DNA from: Hippasteria phrygiana
Taxonomy: Eukaryota; Echinodermata; Asteroidea; Valvatida; Goniasteridae
Assembly (NCBI GenBank): GCA_037893225.1
Contig: JAZGUH010000207.1
Span: 744,001 to 808,000 of the forward strand
Length of the DNA stretch: 64,000 nucleotides
Reading direction: 5' to 3'
Of the stretch, positions 1-10,439 are shown piece by piece. Position 1 is the first letter of the stretch, and every line of letters starts with the position of its first letter. The notes below the pieces were generated by a model. It made no database searches. It saw only the letters and a program-made list of their open reading frames with translations, and was not told the DNA's origin. The position numbers and the translations under genes are program-made.

Positions 1-4
1 ACTC

Positions 5-1546
5 TTGAGAAAAGGGATCTTCCCAAGAACAGGTCGAGATTTGTACCAGGACCATGATCTAAGTCTTGTTGGTGGCAGCAAAATCACAAGTAAATTGAGA
101 CTGTTAGACTGTCACATCGAAGACGTTGGGGGAAATTGGTCATGTCTATTGACCATCACTGAAATTGATCAGCCCTGCGGTGATGCTCCAATTGTACTAC
201 CAGGACAGCTCCAACAGTACGATAATCTGAGTGAAGTTGACATCCACATTGCCCCGTCGCAGACTATTGATGTACTTCTGGGTGTCGATAACACACATTT
301 GATGATCTGGGAAGACTATATCCTTGGTGGGAAGTCTGACGAACCTGTAGCTGTCAGATGCCCATTTGGCTGGTTCATTCAAGGAGGACGATCTGCTAGT
401 TCGGCTTCACTGTTGAACTATGTCAATGTGTCAGCCATCGGACCAATAGAGGAATTCATCGGCCTAGAGACGGTTGGCCTGGAGCCAAAAAGGTGTAAAT
501 GCTCTTCCGATCTCCTGAACAAGGGTGCGACCGAGGCCATGCAGCAAAGTGTAACCCAACTTCCAGATGGTTCCTACGAGATCCAACTGCCGTGGAGGAA
601 ATCACCTGACGACCTGCCTGACAACTACAATTATGCTGTCAAAAGACTGAAAAGCCTAGAGAATCAGTTCAGGAACAGGCGTGGGGAATGGGAAACATAC
701 TGCAAACAAATGAGAGACCAGTTGAAGAGGGGTGTTTCTCGGCATGTCACAGAGGAAGAGCTGCAACGAGACAGAGATACTGGCAAGAAGATGTGGTTCC
801 TGCCACACTTTGCTGTTACCAAAGACTCAAAGACAACTCCTGTCAGAGTAGTGTACGATGCGAAGGCAAGGTACCAGGGTCGCTCACTTAATGATTATCT
901 CATGAAGGGTGAGAATATAAACTCTGATCTATTCAAGGTTGCATTGCGGTTCCGAGAAAACGAAGTAGGCATCATTGCAGACATCAGCAAGATGTTCCAA
1001 GCCATCAAAATCAAACCCGACTATGCCCGCTTTCACAGGTTTGTGTTTCGAGAGAACCCCAGTCACCCCATCCAAGTATATGAGTTGACAACCGTCACCT
1101 TTGGGGACAAACCGTCTCCAACTGCTGCCATTGTGACCCTGAGGCATGTAGTAGCTGAGCATGCACCAGGTGATGAGCAGCTGAAGAAAGTGGTCGCCGA
1201 CCAGTTCTACATGGACGACTTGAACGAATCCGTCGTTGACGTCAAAGAGGCTCAAGAACTCAAGTCCAAACTCACAGAGACCCTTCAAAAAGGCAACTTT
1301 GCCATTAGGAAATGGCAATCAAACGTCGAGGAAGTGTGCGACAAAACAGAAGATACCAGAGTTGCCACTGCTTTGGGCACCAAGTGGAACCTCTTGAAGG
1401 ACACCTTGAAAGTTAAGGAGGTGAAGCCAACTCAGGACGTCCCAACCAAACGTAGCATCTTAGGACAAACTGCTTCTTACTATGATGTCTTCGGCATGCT
1501 GTCTGGGCTCCTTGTTCGACCTAAGATTCTTTTGCAGAAGTTATAA
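5..1546 (+). pseudogene. BEL/Pao pol, N-terminal piece: protease tail and reverse transcriptase
   Basis: This is an open piece of a longer polyprotein; the first codon is not a real start because the frame runs off the window. Residues about 60-130 resemble the C-terminal half of the BEL aspartic protease domain (IDVLLGVDN, followed by FGWFIQGG); the catalytic DTG would lie upstream. Residues about 270-440 are the reverse transcriptase: motif A has the catalytic aspartate in ADISKMF (Asp326) and motif C is YMDD (residue 402 onward). The frame ends at TAA 1544-1546, and the next open stretch begins in the same frame immediately after. The break is therefore a nonsense change, not a frameshift. 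The role in an intact element is processing of the polyprotein and copying of element RNA into DNA in cytoplasmic particles. Confidence 0.85.
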
Positions 1547-1549
1547 CAG

Positions 1550-3757
1550 TTGAACCTTGATTGGGACACCCCCCTCAACGAAAGGGGCGAGCTCTGTGCC
1601 ATGCTGAAAGAGATCAACAGAGACCTTGAGGAGATGGCCAGTATTGAAATTCCGAGGTGCCTGATTCCAGAGCCATACAGGGGAATGAGACCTTTGCCTG
1701 AAGTGTCTCTACATGGAGCTAGTAATGCCTCTGAAGATGCTATGGGCATCGGAGTTTGGCTGAGATGGTCTCACCCCGAGGACACTGAGGCCCATCTGTC
1801 ATTTGTGTGTGCACGAGCCAGGCTTACACCGCTGAAGCAGTCAAGCATACCACGAAAGGAGCTCCAAGCGATCCTCCTGGTGTCAAGGCTAATGCTCACT
1901 GTAAAGAATGCTTTGCGGTTCAACATAGCCTACTCAAAGATCTGGACGGATAGCATGACTGCCATCAGCTGGCTGAGAGGGCAATCCAAGTCTTTCCGCT
2001 CCTATGTTGCATATCGTGTGGGCGAGATCACGACGGAGTTTGACCCTGTCAATGATATTGCTTATGTGCCCTCAGACCAGAACGTTATCGACCTGGTTTC
2101 AAGGGGAGGAACTGCTACTGACATGAGGCGAGTCATTGACGGACCCGAGTACTTGAGGTTACCACCTGCGTCTTGGCCAAAGACACCAGAGAATATCCCA
2201 GTGGACCCTGAAGATGGAGAGCAGAAAAAGTTCCACGTCCGGAATGCTAAAACACTAGCACTCAGAGTCAATGTTGTGTCTAAGCCCCCGATTGTCGACG
2301 CCACCAAGTTCTCCGGCTTGTCCAAACTAAAGATGGTCACTGCTAGAGTGCTATCCTTGAAAGAGATGCCCAAGAACCAATGGCTAAAGCAGCTCACCCA
2401 GCAGATTTCACAGTGGCCTTCTTCAAAGCTAGTCAAGGAAGCTGAGTTGTATTGGATACGACAAGCGCAAAGAGATATTAACTTCCAGGATCCTAACATC
2501 ATGAAACTGGATCCATTCTTAGACGAAGATGACCAAGTGTACCGTGTTGGCGGACGCGTTGGCAGCGCACCACTGTCCTATGATGTTCGACACCCATATC
2601 TTCTCCCTAAAAAGAGTCACATTAGCCTGTTGATTGTGCGTGACAGACACACACATGCCCTGCATGGAGGTCACTTGAGAACTGCAGCTGAGGTTAGGAA
2701 GAATTATTGGATTGTCGGCGACATGACCATCTCGAAGCACATCGTGCACAAGTGTGTCATATGCAGGAAGCACAGAGGCAAACCAATCCAGCAGAAAATG
2801 GCCGACTTGCCAGAGTTCAGAGTCAGTCCTTGCCAACCCCCGTTCCAGACTACATTGGTGGACTACCTTGGACCAGTGAATGTGAAGTTGAACCGAAACA
2901 CTACTACTAAAGGCTACTGTGCTGTGTTCACGTGTGCAGTGACTAGAGCTGTGCACTTAACATGCGTTCAAGATCTGTCAACACAAGCGTTCCTACAGGC
3001 TCTGGAACGGTTTGTAAGCATCAGAGGAGCGCCATCCTTGTTAGTCAGTGACAATGGTACCTGCTTCAGGGGAACCGACAACACCATAAATGAGTTGAAC
3101 TTGAAACTGGACCAGAATCAACTGAGGGTACATTGCCAACGGTATAATGTTCAGTGGAAATTCGGACCTCCGGGAGGACCCCATCACCAGGGAGCTGTCG
3201 AACGCATGGTCCAAGAGGTCAAGAAAGGGATGAGGCATCTGGTGAAAGCAGATCGTCTGCCATTTGTCGAATGGGAGACTGTGTTCTGCCAGATATCCGG
3301 TCTCATCAACGGTCGACCCTTAACTGCCAAGTCATCGTCACCACTGGATCATCCACCATTGACACCAAATCACTTCTTGATTGGAAGAGGCGACTTGCCG
3401 TGCCCCGAAGTCCCGTGTGAAGAATACGTGGGAAACTCACGGAAACGCAGAGAGATTTGCAATGCTATGGTAGACGGGTTTTGGCGACGCTGGATGGAAT
3501 GCATCCACAAGCTCTCACCGCGCCAGAAGTGGCAACAGTCGGCTGAAAACCTACAGGAGGGAGACATCGTGCTCGTCATTGGTGAGGACAGAAAACGTGG
3601 TTCCTGGAAAATGGCTGAGGTTGTAAACATCTATCCAGGAAAGGATGACCTTGTGAGAGTCGTTGACATCAGGTTCGCCGATGGTACAAATGCTAAGAGA
3701 CCCGTGACAAAGCTCATTCTTCTAATGAAGAAGTCAGAACGATCAGACATTAATTAG
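1550..3757 (+). pseudogene. BEL/Pao pol, C-terminal piece: RNase H and integrase
   Basis: This continues the upstream pol frame after one stop codon, so it has no start of its own. The RNase H-like region lies around residues 50-170. Its first catalytic aspartate, normally in a S-D-A-S context, reads SNAS here (codon AAT at 1724-1726), while the later acidic positions RKELQ and WTDS remain. The integrase follows: a zinc-binding H-H-C-C segment (HALHGGH to CVICRKH), then a core with Asp in VDYLGP, Asp in VSDNGT and Glu in GAVERM, and a C-terminal DUF5641-like DNA-binding domain (LIGR, FWRRW, GDIVLV). It would insert the cDNA copy into host chromosomes. No env-like ORF follows. Confidence 0.88.
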
Positions 3758-4055
3758 TAGACAGTAATTTGAGCATACAGTATTGGGTATACGCCGAACG
3801 CTGCCCAAATATTCCCATATCTGCACTGACTGTGATTAGATGTTAAAATTTGTTCCTGTGCAGAGGTTTACGCTGTTAAGCGTCATGTTGGACTTATTGA
3901 AAAGAAATTGTTTTCCTTTTTTCTTTCACATCGTCTTTGGACAAAGACAGATTGGTTTATTTTTGGCATGAACGTTGAGCAGTTATAGTTGTTCAGGTTT
4001 TCGATGTTTTTTTTTCTTTTTTCTGTGACATTCCGTCACGTTTGGGGGAATGGGA
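3758..4055. other. BEL 3' untranslated region
   Basis: About 300 bases between the pol stop and the polypurine tract. They are T-rich (runs of TTTTTTTTTCTTTTTT near 4010) and contain no gene that I recognise. Confidence 0.5.
4044..4055 (+). promoter_or_regulatory. Polypurine tract of the BEL element
   Basis: The string GGGGGAATGGGA is immediately followed by TGTCATGACATGAC. In LTR retrotransposons the purine-rich primer for plus-strand DNA sits directly before the 3' LTR, and LTRs start with TG. Position and composition fit; one T interrupts the tract. Confidence 0.55.
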
Positions 4056-4312
4056 TGTCATGACATGACATGATTTCCTTTCCACAAATACAAGTGTGAG
4101 ATTTTCTTGCTATGTGCGCCTGGTGCGAAGACTAGGCATTAGCACGAGTTCGTAAGGTCACGGCATCAACACGAGAGTTCGTACAGTCACAGCAACTCGC
4201 TAAGTTTGATCACCAGATTTCCTTATTTTTCCTGATATTTGCTACTCAAGGTATGTTGAGACTTGCATCAGACAATTATAGATTTGTTCGGGAATTTACA
4301 GTTACAGCTTAT
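4056..4312 (+). repeat. Putative BEL 3' LTR (right edge uncertain)
   Basis: It starts with TG right after the polypurine tract and opens with a short tandem, TGTCATGACATGACATGA. The 5' LTR is outside the window, so the right edge cannot be checked by comparison. A plausible end is the TTACAGTTACA near 4312. Confidence 0.35.
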
Positions 4313-4605
4313 GTATTGCTTTACTCTTGTAAATATCCTTTTGGAGAGATTTGTTAGATTGCTCGTTCAAAATCTCCCTCAGTTTCTTGCCTTGCCCGTT
4401 TCATGTACTCGGTGCTGAGTGCAGGCCAGGGTTGCCTGGACCGACTCTTCGCGGTACCATGGAGGAGTAAGACGTGTTTGTAGTCCGCTCCGTATTTTTG
4501 CACCAGGAATCCTGAAATTTGTCCGCATGTGGCTGAGGTACCTCCTTGATAAATCTAGCAATAGCCACAGGTATTAGAAGCACACTAATCTGCTAGTCCC
4601 TCACA
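4313..4605 (+). other. Probable 5' untranslated region of the LINE
   Basis: This lies between the presumed LTR end and the ATG of LINE ORF1. There is no convincing ORF (two 60-codon minus-strand frames are chance). By position it is the LINE 5' UTR with internal promoter, but its left edge is not visible from sequence alone. Confidence 0.35.
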
Positions 4606-4622
4606 ATGAAGAGTTCGAAAGG
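4606..4622 (+). pseudogene. First codons of LINE ORF1, cut by the Polinton
   Basis: ATGAAGAGTTCGAAAGG at 4606-4622 is followed at once by the Polinton terminal repeat. On the far side of the Polinton the sequence restarts AAAGGAAAGAAA at 19609 and stays open in the same frame into the clear ORF1 protein. If one copy of the target duplication (AAAGG, or AAAGGA) is removed, the frame is continuous. This makes 4606 the likely ORF1 start and dates the Polinton as younger than the LINE. Confidence 0.8.
4618..4622. repeat. Left target-site duplication of the Polinton
   Basis: AAAGG directly precedes the terminal AGTAGTAAGGG and is repeated directly after the other end at 19609-19613. Extending by one A gives AAAGGA on both sides, matching the 6-bp size known for Polintons but leaving the two termini unequal by one base. 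Confidence 0.75.
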
Positions 4623-4872
4623 AGTAGTAAGGGAAGTACCGATTCTATGTCATTTCCTGTTTTTTCACTTTTCTCTCTAATTTTGCTGTGGGTACATACG
4701 TCAAATTTTTTAAAAATCAAATAGTCTAAAAATCGCCCAAAAATTTTGCTGGGTACCTATGCACCAAAATTTACACAAAATCAAGAAAATAAAAAGTGTT
4801 TTCCATATCCCACAAGCGTACTAAATCTCCGGGGCGCCCGGGCGAAAAAAGATATTGCTCCTAAAATAACAC
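4623..4872 (+). repeat. Left terminal inverted repeat of the Polinton
   Basis: It begins AGTAGTAAGGGAAGTACC and matches the reverse complement of 19361-19608 with no difference I can find over the first ~230 bases. It then shows one A-run indel and a small change before similarity ends near TAAAATAACA. Polinton ends usually start with AG, as here. The repeat includes a GC-rich block (GGGGCGCCCGGGCG) in otherwise AT-rich sequence. Confidence 0.93.
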
Positions 4873-4936
4873 AAGCCAAAAAAAATTAAATAATTTTTTA
4901 TTTTTTTTTATAAATATTATATTTGTTACTATAAAG

Positions 4937-6232
4937 ATGGAAACACAACCCACGATTCGAGGATACAATAGATGGAACAAAAAATCTTTAAAAAGATATA
5001 TCGATATGTATAAATTATTTTTAGGATCGCCAACAGGACGCCGTAATACGTATATCAGGCGAGATTATATTCGAGCTATAAAAAGAGAAGAAGAAAAATT
5101 TAAAAATTTGAGAATACGATCTAAAGCTTCGTTAGCGCGACTCGCGCGCGATAAAAATATTCGAGTCGTATCAACGGGTAGAAATGGTCGAGCGATAAAA
5201 AAAGATTACGTCGAAGCTATAAAAAGATTTAAGGAGCAAAATACTTTTCGAGAAGCAGAATTTCGAGAGACTAGAAGATTTGAAAACAGTTATAGAAATT
5301 TGGAACTGATTCCGAGTCTGTTTACCGACGATCCAGAGCAATTTTACAACACCCATACGTCGATGATAACAAACAAAATCGTCGCTGAATTAAGAGAAAT
5401 AAAAACGATGAAACTACAGATCGCTATGAAAATAAAGTATGTAAAAAAATCAGGTGTTGAGACTACAAAATCAACCGCTACTCATTTTAGTTGCCAAAAT
5501 CGAGTATTAAACAAGAGTGAGATAGCTACGACTATCGGGAAACAATACGAAACTATATTATCTCAGATAGATAAATATACGAATGAAGGAAGTGGTTGGA
5601 CTATAGATAAAATAGTCGCGTTTTACATCAACATAAACATAGTTAAGCCTCTGGTAGGTGCTTCTTACGTAAAACTACCCGAATATATAACTAACAAACA
5701 CGCAACATTTAATATAAAAAACGAAGATCAAGAGTGTATAAGATGGTGTTTAAGAGCCGCCCTAGGTATATATACCGATAGAGTTAAAAACCAATTAGCA
5801 AAAAACCCAAAGTACCAATTTCGCGGAAATAATCCATCTACTTATAAAACCGATGACGGATTAAACTTCACCAACATAGACTTCCCCACACCCATAAATC
5901 AGATACCGAGAATAGAAAGACAAAACGATATAAGTATAAACGTGTTAGGATACGACACAGACTGCAAAAATAAAACCTATCCACAAGATAAAAGGGGCTT
6001 GATATATCCGCTATATTTATCTAAAAGACCATACGATACGTCTACGACTGTAGGGAGTATAGAAACTATCAGTTTGCTATTATATGACGGTCATTATTGT
6101 TGGATAAGTGACTTACCTAGATTCTTATCTGGCGTTACCAATAGTCAGCATCGTAAACTGTTTTGCTTGAGATGTTTAACGCATTTTAGTTCGAAAGAGA
6201 AGCTGGACATACACGTATATAAAAGATTGTGA
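4937..6232 (+). pseudogene. polB: Polinton DNA polymerase B, N-terminal piece
   Basis: This is the N-terminal region of the protein-primed family B polymerase, 431 residues. Residues 1-100 hold two related basic helical segments (IRRDYIRAIKR and IKKDYVEAIKR), SAP-like in look. Around residues 215-275 the family-typical stretch GSGWTIDKI, YVKLPEYI and IKNEDQECIRWC occurs, and near the end a Cys-rich segment with CLRCL and a downstream His. The frame closes at 6232, and similarity continues in another frame from about 6222, so a one-base frameshift near 6220-6230 separates this part from the exonuclease domain. It is preceded by an A-rich leader (ACTATAAAG before ATG). In an intact element the protein replicates the linear genome from its ends using a terminal protein primer. 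Confidence 0.87.
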
Positions 6233-6263
6233 AGGAATAGACTCTGCTTTATCTACCGTTAAA

Positions 6264-8207
6264 ATGCCGCATGAAAATGCGAACAAATACTTGGACAAAA
6301 GCAAATTAATGTTTAAAAACTTTAAGAATTTACAAGACGCACCCTATGTCATATACGCGGATTTTGAATCTATCTTGGTACCCTCTACACCCCGTAGCTA
6401 CGCGAGTACGAGCGTAGCTACGCGAGTACCCCAAGAAAAAACAAAGGAGCCGTCGAGTAAAACTCACGAACATAGAGCCTGCGGTTATTCTTACGTTGTA
6501 GTGAGATGCGATGGCCGACAGATCAAGCGAAAGACTTATAGAGGTGAACGCGCTATAGACAATTTTATAACCTCGTTGCAAGAACTCGAACCTAAGATTA
6601 ATGAATTACTAGCTCGCATTAAGCCGATAATATATACGCTAAAAGAAGAAAAAATTCACCTAAACTCTAACGAGTGCTGGATTTGCGAAAAACCAATTTA
6701 TCCAAATTACTCGTGTAATTGCCTGTGCTGCAAACCTGTAGAACCTAAAAGTAAAGAAGAACTGGAAGAATACTCGTACGAAAACGAAAAGGGATACGTC
6801 GAGAAAACATGTATGTTCTGCCAAAAGAAAATTAACAAATTTCGAAAAGTAAGAGATCATTGTCACACTACCGGCAAGTACAGAGGAGCCGCGCACGCTT
6901 ACTGTAATCTTAAATTACGAGTAATACCCGGTGAAACGAAAATACCGGTCGTCTTTCACAACTTAGAAAACTATGACGCGCACTTGATCATGCAGGGCAT
7001 TTCCAAGTATCAACGAGATATCTGGTGTATACCCAAAAATTCAGAAAAATACATTTCATTTTCGATCGGTCAATATAGATTTATCGACTCGTTTCATTTT
7101 ATGTCTAGCGGTCTCGACAAATTGGTAACGTCTTGCCCGAGAGACGCTTTTAGGCTACTCCTGAAACGTTATGGCGAAGAAAACGCAGACCTCTTATTAC
7201 AAAAGGGTGTATATCCGTACGAGTATATGGACAGCTTTGAACGATTTAGCGAGAGTAGTCTGCCGCCTAAAGAATCTTTTTTCAGCGCTCTAAAAGACAA
7301 ACATATAACGGACGAAGACTACTCGCGCGCGCAACGAGTATGGCGGACCTTTAACATAAAAAACATGGGCGAATACCACGACTTATACGTAACCGCGGAT
7401 ACTCTATTACTAGCCGGTGTATTCGAGAATTTTAGACAAATGTGTAGAACGAATTACAAGTTGGATCCAGCCAACTACTTCACAGCACCGGGATTAAGTT
7501 GGGACGCTCTACTAAGACACACTAAAATAGAATTAGAATTATTAACCGATATAGATAAACATCTATTTTTTGAAAAAGCAAAAAGAGGAGGAATATCGAG
7601 CGTTGGTAGTACGCGCTATGCCAAGGCCAACAATAAGTACCTGAAAGATTACGATCAAGATAAACCCGATTCGTATATTCTCTATCTAGACGCCAACAAC
7701 CTCTACGGATGGGCCATGAGTCGACCGATACCTTACGGAGGATTTAAATGGGTCGGTACGAGTCAATTTACCCACGATCGTATCATGGCGTTAAAAGATA
7801 AGGCTCCAACGGGATATATGTTCGAAGTTGACCTGGAATATCCAGCCGAACTACACGATCTACACAACGATTATCCTTTAGCCGCCGATAATATAATCAT
7901 ACCTGAAGAATGGTTATCGGAGTATCAACGAGAGTTGGCGAGTGAGATAGGAGATGGCGCTAAGGTAAAAAAATTAACCGGCACGCTATATCGAAAAGAA
8001 AAATATGTATTGCACTACGTCAATTTGAAACAGTGTTTGAGGCTAGGTCTAAAACTAACTAAAGTACATAGAGCGTTACAATTTAAACAAAAACCTTGGA
8101 TGAAATCATACATCGATAAAAACACGCAACTCAGAACGAAAGCAAAGTCGGATTTCGAAAAAGACTTTTTCTGTATTCGGCAAAACGATGGAAAATGTCA
8201 GAAATAG
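6264..8207 (+). pseudogene. polB: Polinton DNA polymerase B, exonuclease and palm piece
   Basis: This open piece of 647 residues is continuous with the preceding one apart from a frameshift; the listed ATG is not a true start. It contains the 3'-5' exonuclease motifs: Exo I in YADFES, Exo II in FHNLENYDAH and Exo III in the EYHDLYVTAD segment. Palm motif A follows, with the metal-binding aspartate in LDANNLYG. Between Exo I and the next conserved block lies a low-conservation insert encoded by two tandem copies of a GTAGCTAC-containing palindrome (6391-6430). There is also a Cys/His-rich patch (CWICEK, CNCLCC, CMFCQKK, DHCHTTGKYRG), usual for Polinton polymerases. The frame is lost at about 8178 through a short deletion. 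Confidence 0.9.
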
Positions 8208-8934
8208 AATAGATGGTGTGTTACTTAGAAACGATCAAGTAAAAGAATACAAAGAGATGGTTTCTAAACCTTGTTACAAGTCTACTACGGCGTTTAAAGA
8301 ATGCGGTCTCTCATTCGTGGAATCGTACAAAAAGAAAACGTATTTAAATAAACCCATCTATTGCGGCGTTAGTATCTTAGACTTATCGAAGACTCTAATT
8401 TATGACTTTTATTACAACCAATTAAAAAAGACGTACGGCGATAAAGTAAGATTGATCTATACAGACACGGACTCGCTGCTTTTGATTATCTATACGAAAG
8501 ACGTTTATCGGAATATGGAGAAACAGTCTGACTCGTACGATTTTTCTAACTACGAGAAAGACCACTTTTTATACGACGATACTAACAAGAAAGTCATCGG
8601 TAAATTTAAAGACGAATGCGGAGGAAAAGTCATAAGCGAAGCTACGTGCATCAGATCGAAGATGTACTCGATTTTATACGGAGATGTCGTACTAAAAAAG
8701 GCCAAAGGCGTAAACCGAGTGGTTATAAACAACGATCTATCTTACGAAAAATATAAGCGATGCGTTTTATCGAACGAATGCTATTCAAACAAGATGATTC
8801 GTTTTGGAACTGAGCGTCACATGATTTACACGGAGGCTCAAGTCAAGCAATCTTTAAATCCTTTAGATACGAAGAGATATATTTTACCTAATGGTATAGA
8901 CACTCTGGCTTACGGTCATCATTCTAACCTTTAG
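8188..8934 (+). pseudogene. polB: Polinton DNA polymerase B, C-terminal piece
   Basis: It starts in the overlap with the previous piece and carries the end of motif B and motif C (YTDTDS, the second catalytic metal site), then the thumb region to a natural-looking C-terminus ending in a GIDTLAYGH context. Compared with the family, about 17 bases are missing at the 8178 junction. This removes most of motif B, the conserved lysine and asparagines that contact the incoming nucleotide, and shifts the frame. So even with the upstream frameshift ignored, this polymerase should be inactive. The next gene ends head-on 7 bases later. Confidence 0.88.
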
Positions 8935-8940
8935 TCTATT

Positions 8941-9666
8941 CTAGCCAGAACAAGACGATCGATAAATATCTACTCGAAAAATAAATGTCTTATGGTTATT
9001 CTCGATTAACTCGCCGTCGCAGTCTCTGAAAGAAAAACTCAGTTCGGGTATTTTACTCCTAATTAGAGGTATGACAGTTTTTCTTTTATTCTGGACAGTC
9101 GCTATTACATTCGAACCAGCCTCAATAGTTACAATCGGTATAACGTCTAACAAGTGCGTGCTCTTTCCGTTATAGAAATTATTAGACGTAGATAACTGAT
9201 TGCAATGTAAAAAAATTGCATTCACGTAATTAATATTATAATGCCCTACAAGTTCACCAGAAGTTATGGGGAACCAATTACGGGGTAGACCCAACACTTT
9301 TTGAGTATATAGATCGAACTCAATATAAACATATTTATCTTCCAATATTATACCGGCATTAAAAATAATCTTTTTATTAATCTTGTCTACGGAAACTACG
9401 ATCAAAGCTAATGTATTAAATTCATCTATTAACTCCTCGATAGTATAATTTCCAGGTAGAATTATCGTTTCGCCGTTTTGGTTACTCGCCGTATCGCCGC
9501 CATATATTCGCCATCCTATAGTCATACGTTGAGCTATATTAAAAAAACCTACGGTAAATATCGCGCTGTTTAAACTCATGCAGTAATTTCCCTCAGAGTT
9601 ATCTATAGGTTTTGACAATCTAAACGTTCGTTCGTTACCGGTCATTTCAAAAACGTGCGATTCCAT
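8941..9666 (-). CDS. Candidate Polinton minor capsid (penton-like) protein, copy 1
   Basis: A 241-residue protein on the minus strand, a paralogue of the next gene. Both start MESHVFEM and share TFRLSKPIDNS, VGHYN, AIFLHCNQLSTSNNFYNG and a C-terminal SFRDCDGELI segment. The C-terminal pattern (polar strand, then R-D-x-D-G-x-x-I) is the one I associate with the single jelly-roll minor capsid/penton protein of Polintons; this is family knowledge plus inference, not proven here. In that role it would form the pentameric vertices of an icosahedral particle built with the double jelly-roll protein at 13442-14723. It is intact, with ATG in an AAATAAAATGG context. It is convergent with the polymerase gene. 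Confidence 0.55.
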   Translation of the reverse strand: MESHVFEMTGNERTFRLSKPIDNSEGNYCMSLNSAIFTVGFFNIAQRMTIGWRIYGGDTASNQNGETIILPGNYTIEELIDEFNTLALIVVSVDKINKKIIFNAGIILEDKYVYIEFDLYTQKVLGLPRNWFPITSGELVGHYNINYVNAIFLHCNQLSTSNNFYNGKSTHLLDVIPIVTIEAGSNVIATVQNKRKTVIPLIRSKIPELSFSFRDCDGELIENNHKTFIFRVDIYRSSCSG

Positions 9667-9700
9667 TTTATTTAAGCTAAAAAAAGCTTTAAAAAATCGC

Positions 9701-10399
9701 TTAAAATTTACCTATCGCCAAGTTAAAACTAATCTTTTTTCCTCGATTATTTATTAAATCGCCGTCTCGGTCTCTGATACTAAAGCTAAGTTGGTTTATC
9801 TTATCACCCACGAGTCTACGAGCGGTTAATCTTGCACGCTCTACGAGCGTATCGTCTCTTTTCGTTATCGGTATAACGTCTAGCAAGTGCGTTCCCCTTC
9901 CGTTATAGAAATTATTAGACGTAGATAACTGATCGCAATGTAAAAAAATTGCATCGACAGGCATTGTATTATAATGCCCTACATAATCTACGCCAAAAAC
10001 TAAGTTTTTGACCGTTATCCCCAACAATTGTTTAATGTTTTTATCAAAGCGTAGAACGTTATTTTCTTCCGTTACATTTAAAGATATTTTTTTATTAAGT
10101 TTATTTACGGAGACTTCTAACCAAACTAATTTACTGAGTCTCTCTTCTATCCAATCTATATCGTAATATCCAGCAGGAATATCAATTTTACCATCCGTTC
10201 TACCCGTTTCTTTACCAGTGTTTGGATCGATTTGATGTATAAAATAGAGAATTTCGCTATTACTAGCCATGTTGTAGAAACCCGCGGTTAGTATCGCGCT
10301 GGTTAAACTCATACTGTAATCTCCCTTTGAGTTATCTATAGGTTTTGACAGTCTAAACGTTTGTTCGTCATCAAACATTTCAAAAACGTGCGATTCCAT
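9701..10399 (-). CDS. Candidate Polinton minor capsid (penton-like) protein, copy 2
   Basis: 232 residues, tandem paralogue of the gene just downstream, same strand, 34 bases apart. The N-terminal ~35 residues and the central HCDQLSTSNNFYNG block are nearly identical to copy 1, while the middle (residues 40-130) has diverged strongly. That pattern suggests a duplication followed by divergence or by partial gene conversion at the ends. It ends with the same SIRDRDGDLI pattern. The start lies only 40 bases from the divergent gene at 10440, so the two must share a very compact promoter (AT-rich, with TTTATTAAAAATAAA). The role is inferred as for copy 1; a duplicate could give two vertex types. 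Confidence 0.55.
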   Translation of the reverse strand: MESHVFEMFDDEQTFRLSKPIDNSKGDYSMSLTSAILTAGFYNMASNSEILYFIHQIDPNTGKETGRTDGKIDIPAGYYDIDWIEERLSKLVWLEVSVNKLNKKISLNVTEENNVLRFDKNIKQLLGITVKNLVFGVDYVGHYNTMPVDAIFLHCDQLSTSNNFYNGRGTHLLDVIPITKRDDTLVERARLTARRLVGDKINQLSFSIRDRDGDLINNRGKKISFNLAIGKF

Positions 10400-10439
10400 T
10401 TTATTATAACAAAAAAATATTTGGTTTATTAAAAATAAA

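Larger units (their letters stand above)
1..4312 (+). mobile_element. BEL/Pao LTR retrotransposon, 3' part
   Basis: The order protease tail, reverse transcriptase, RNase H, HHCC zinc finger, DDE integrase and C-terminal DUF5641-like domain is that of BEL/Pao pol. The 5' LTR, gag and the protease active site lie upstream of the window. After the pol stop at 3757 comes about 290 bases without a gene, then a polypurine tract (4044-4055), directly followed by TGTCATGACATG, which I take as the first bases of the 3' LTR. The right LTR boundary is uncertain; 4312 (a ...TTACA end) is only a guess. The pol frame contains one stop, so this copy is not autonomous as sequenced. Confidence 0.85.
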
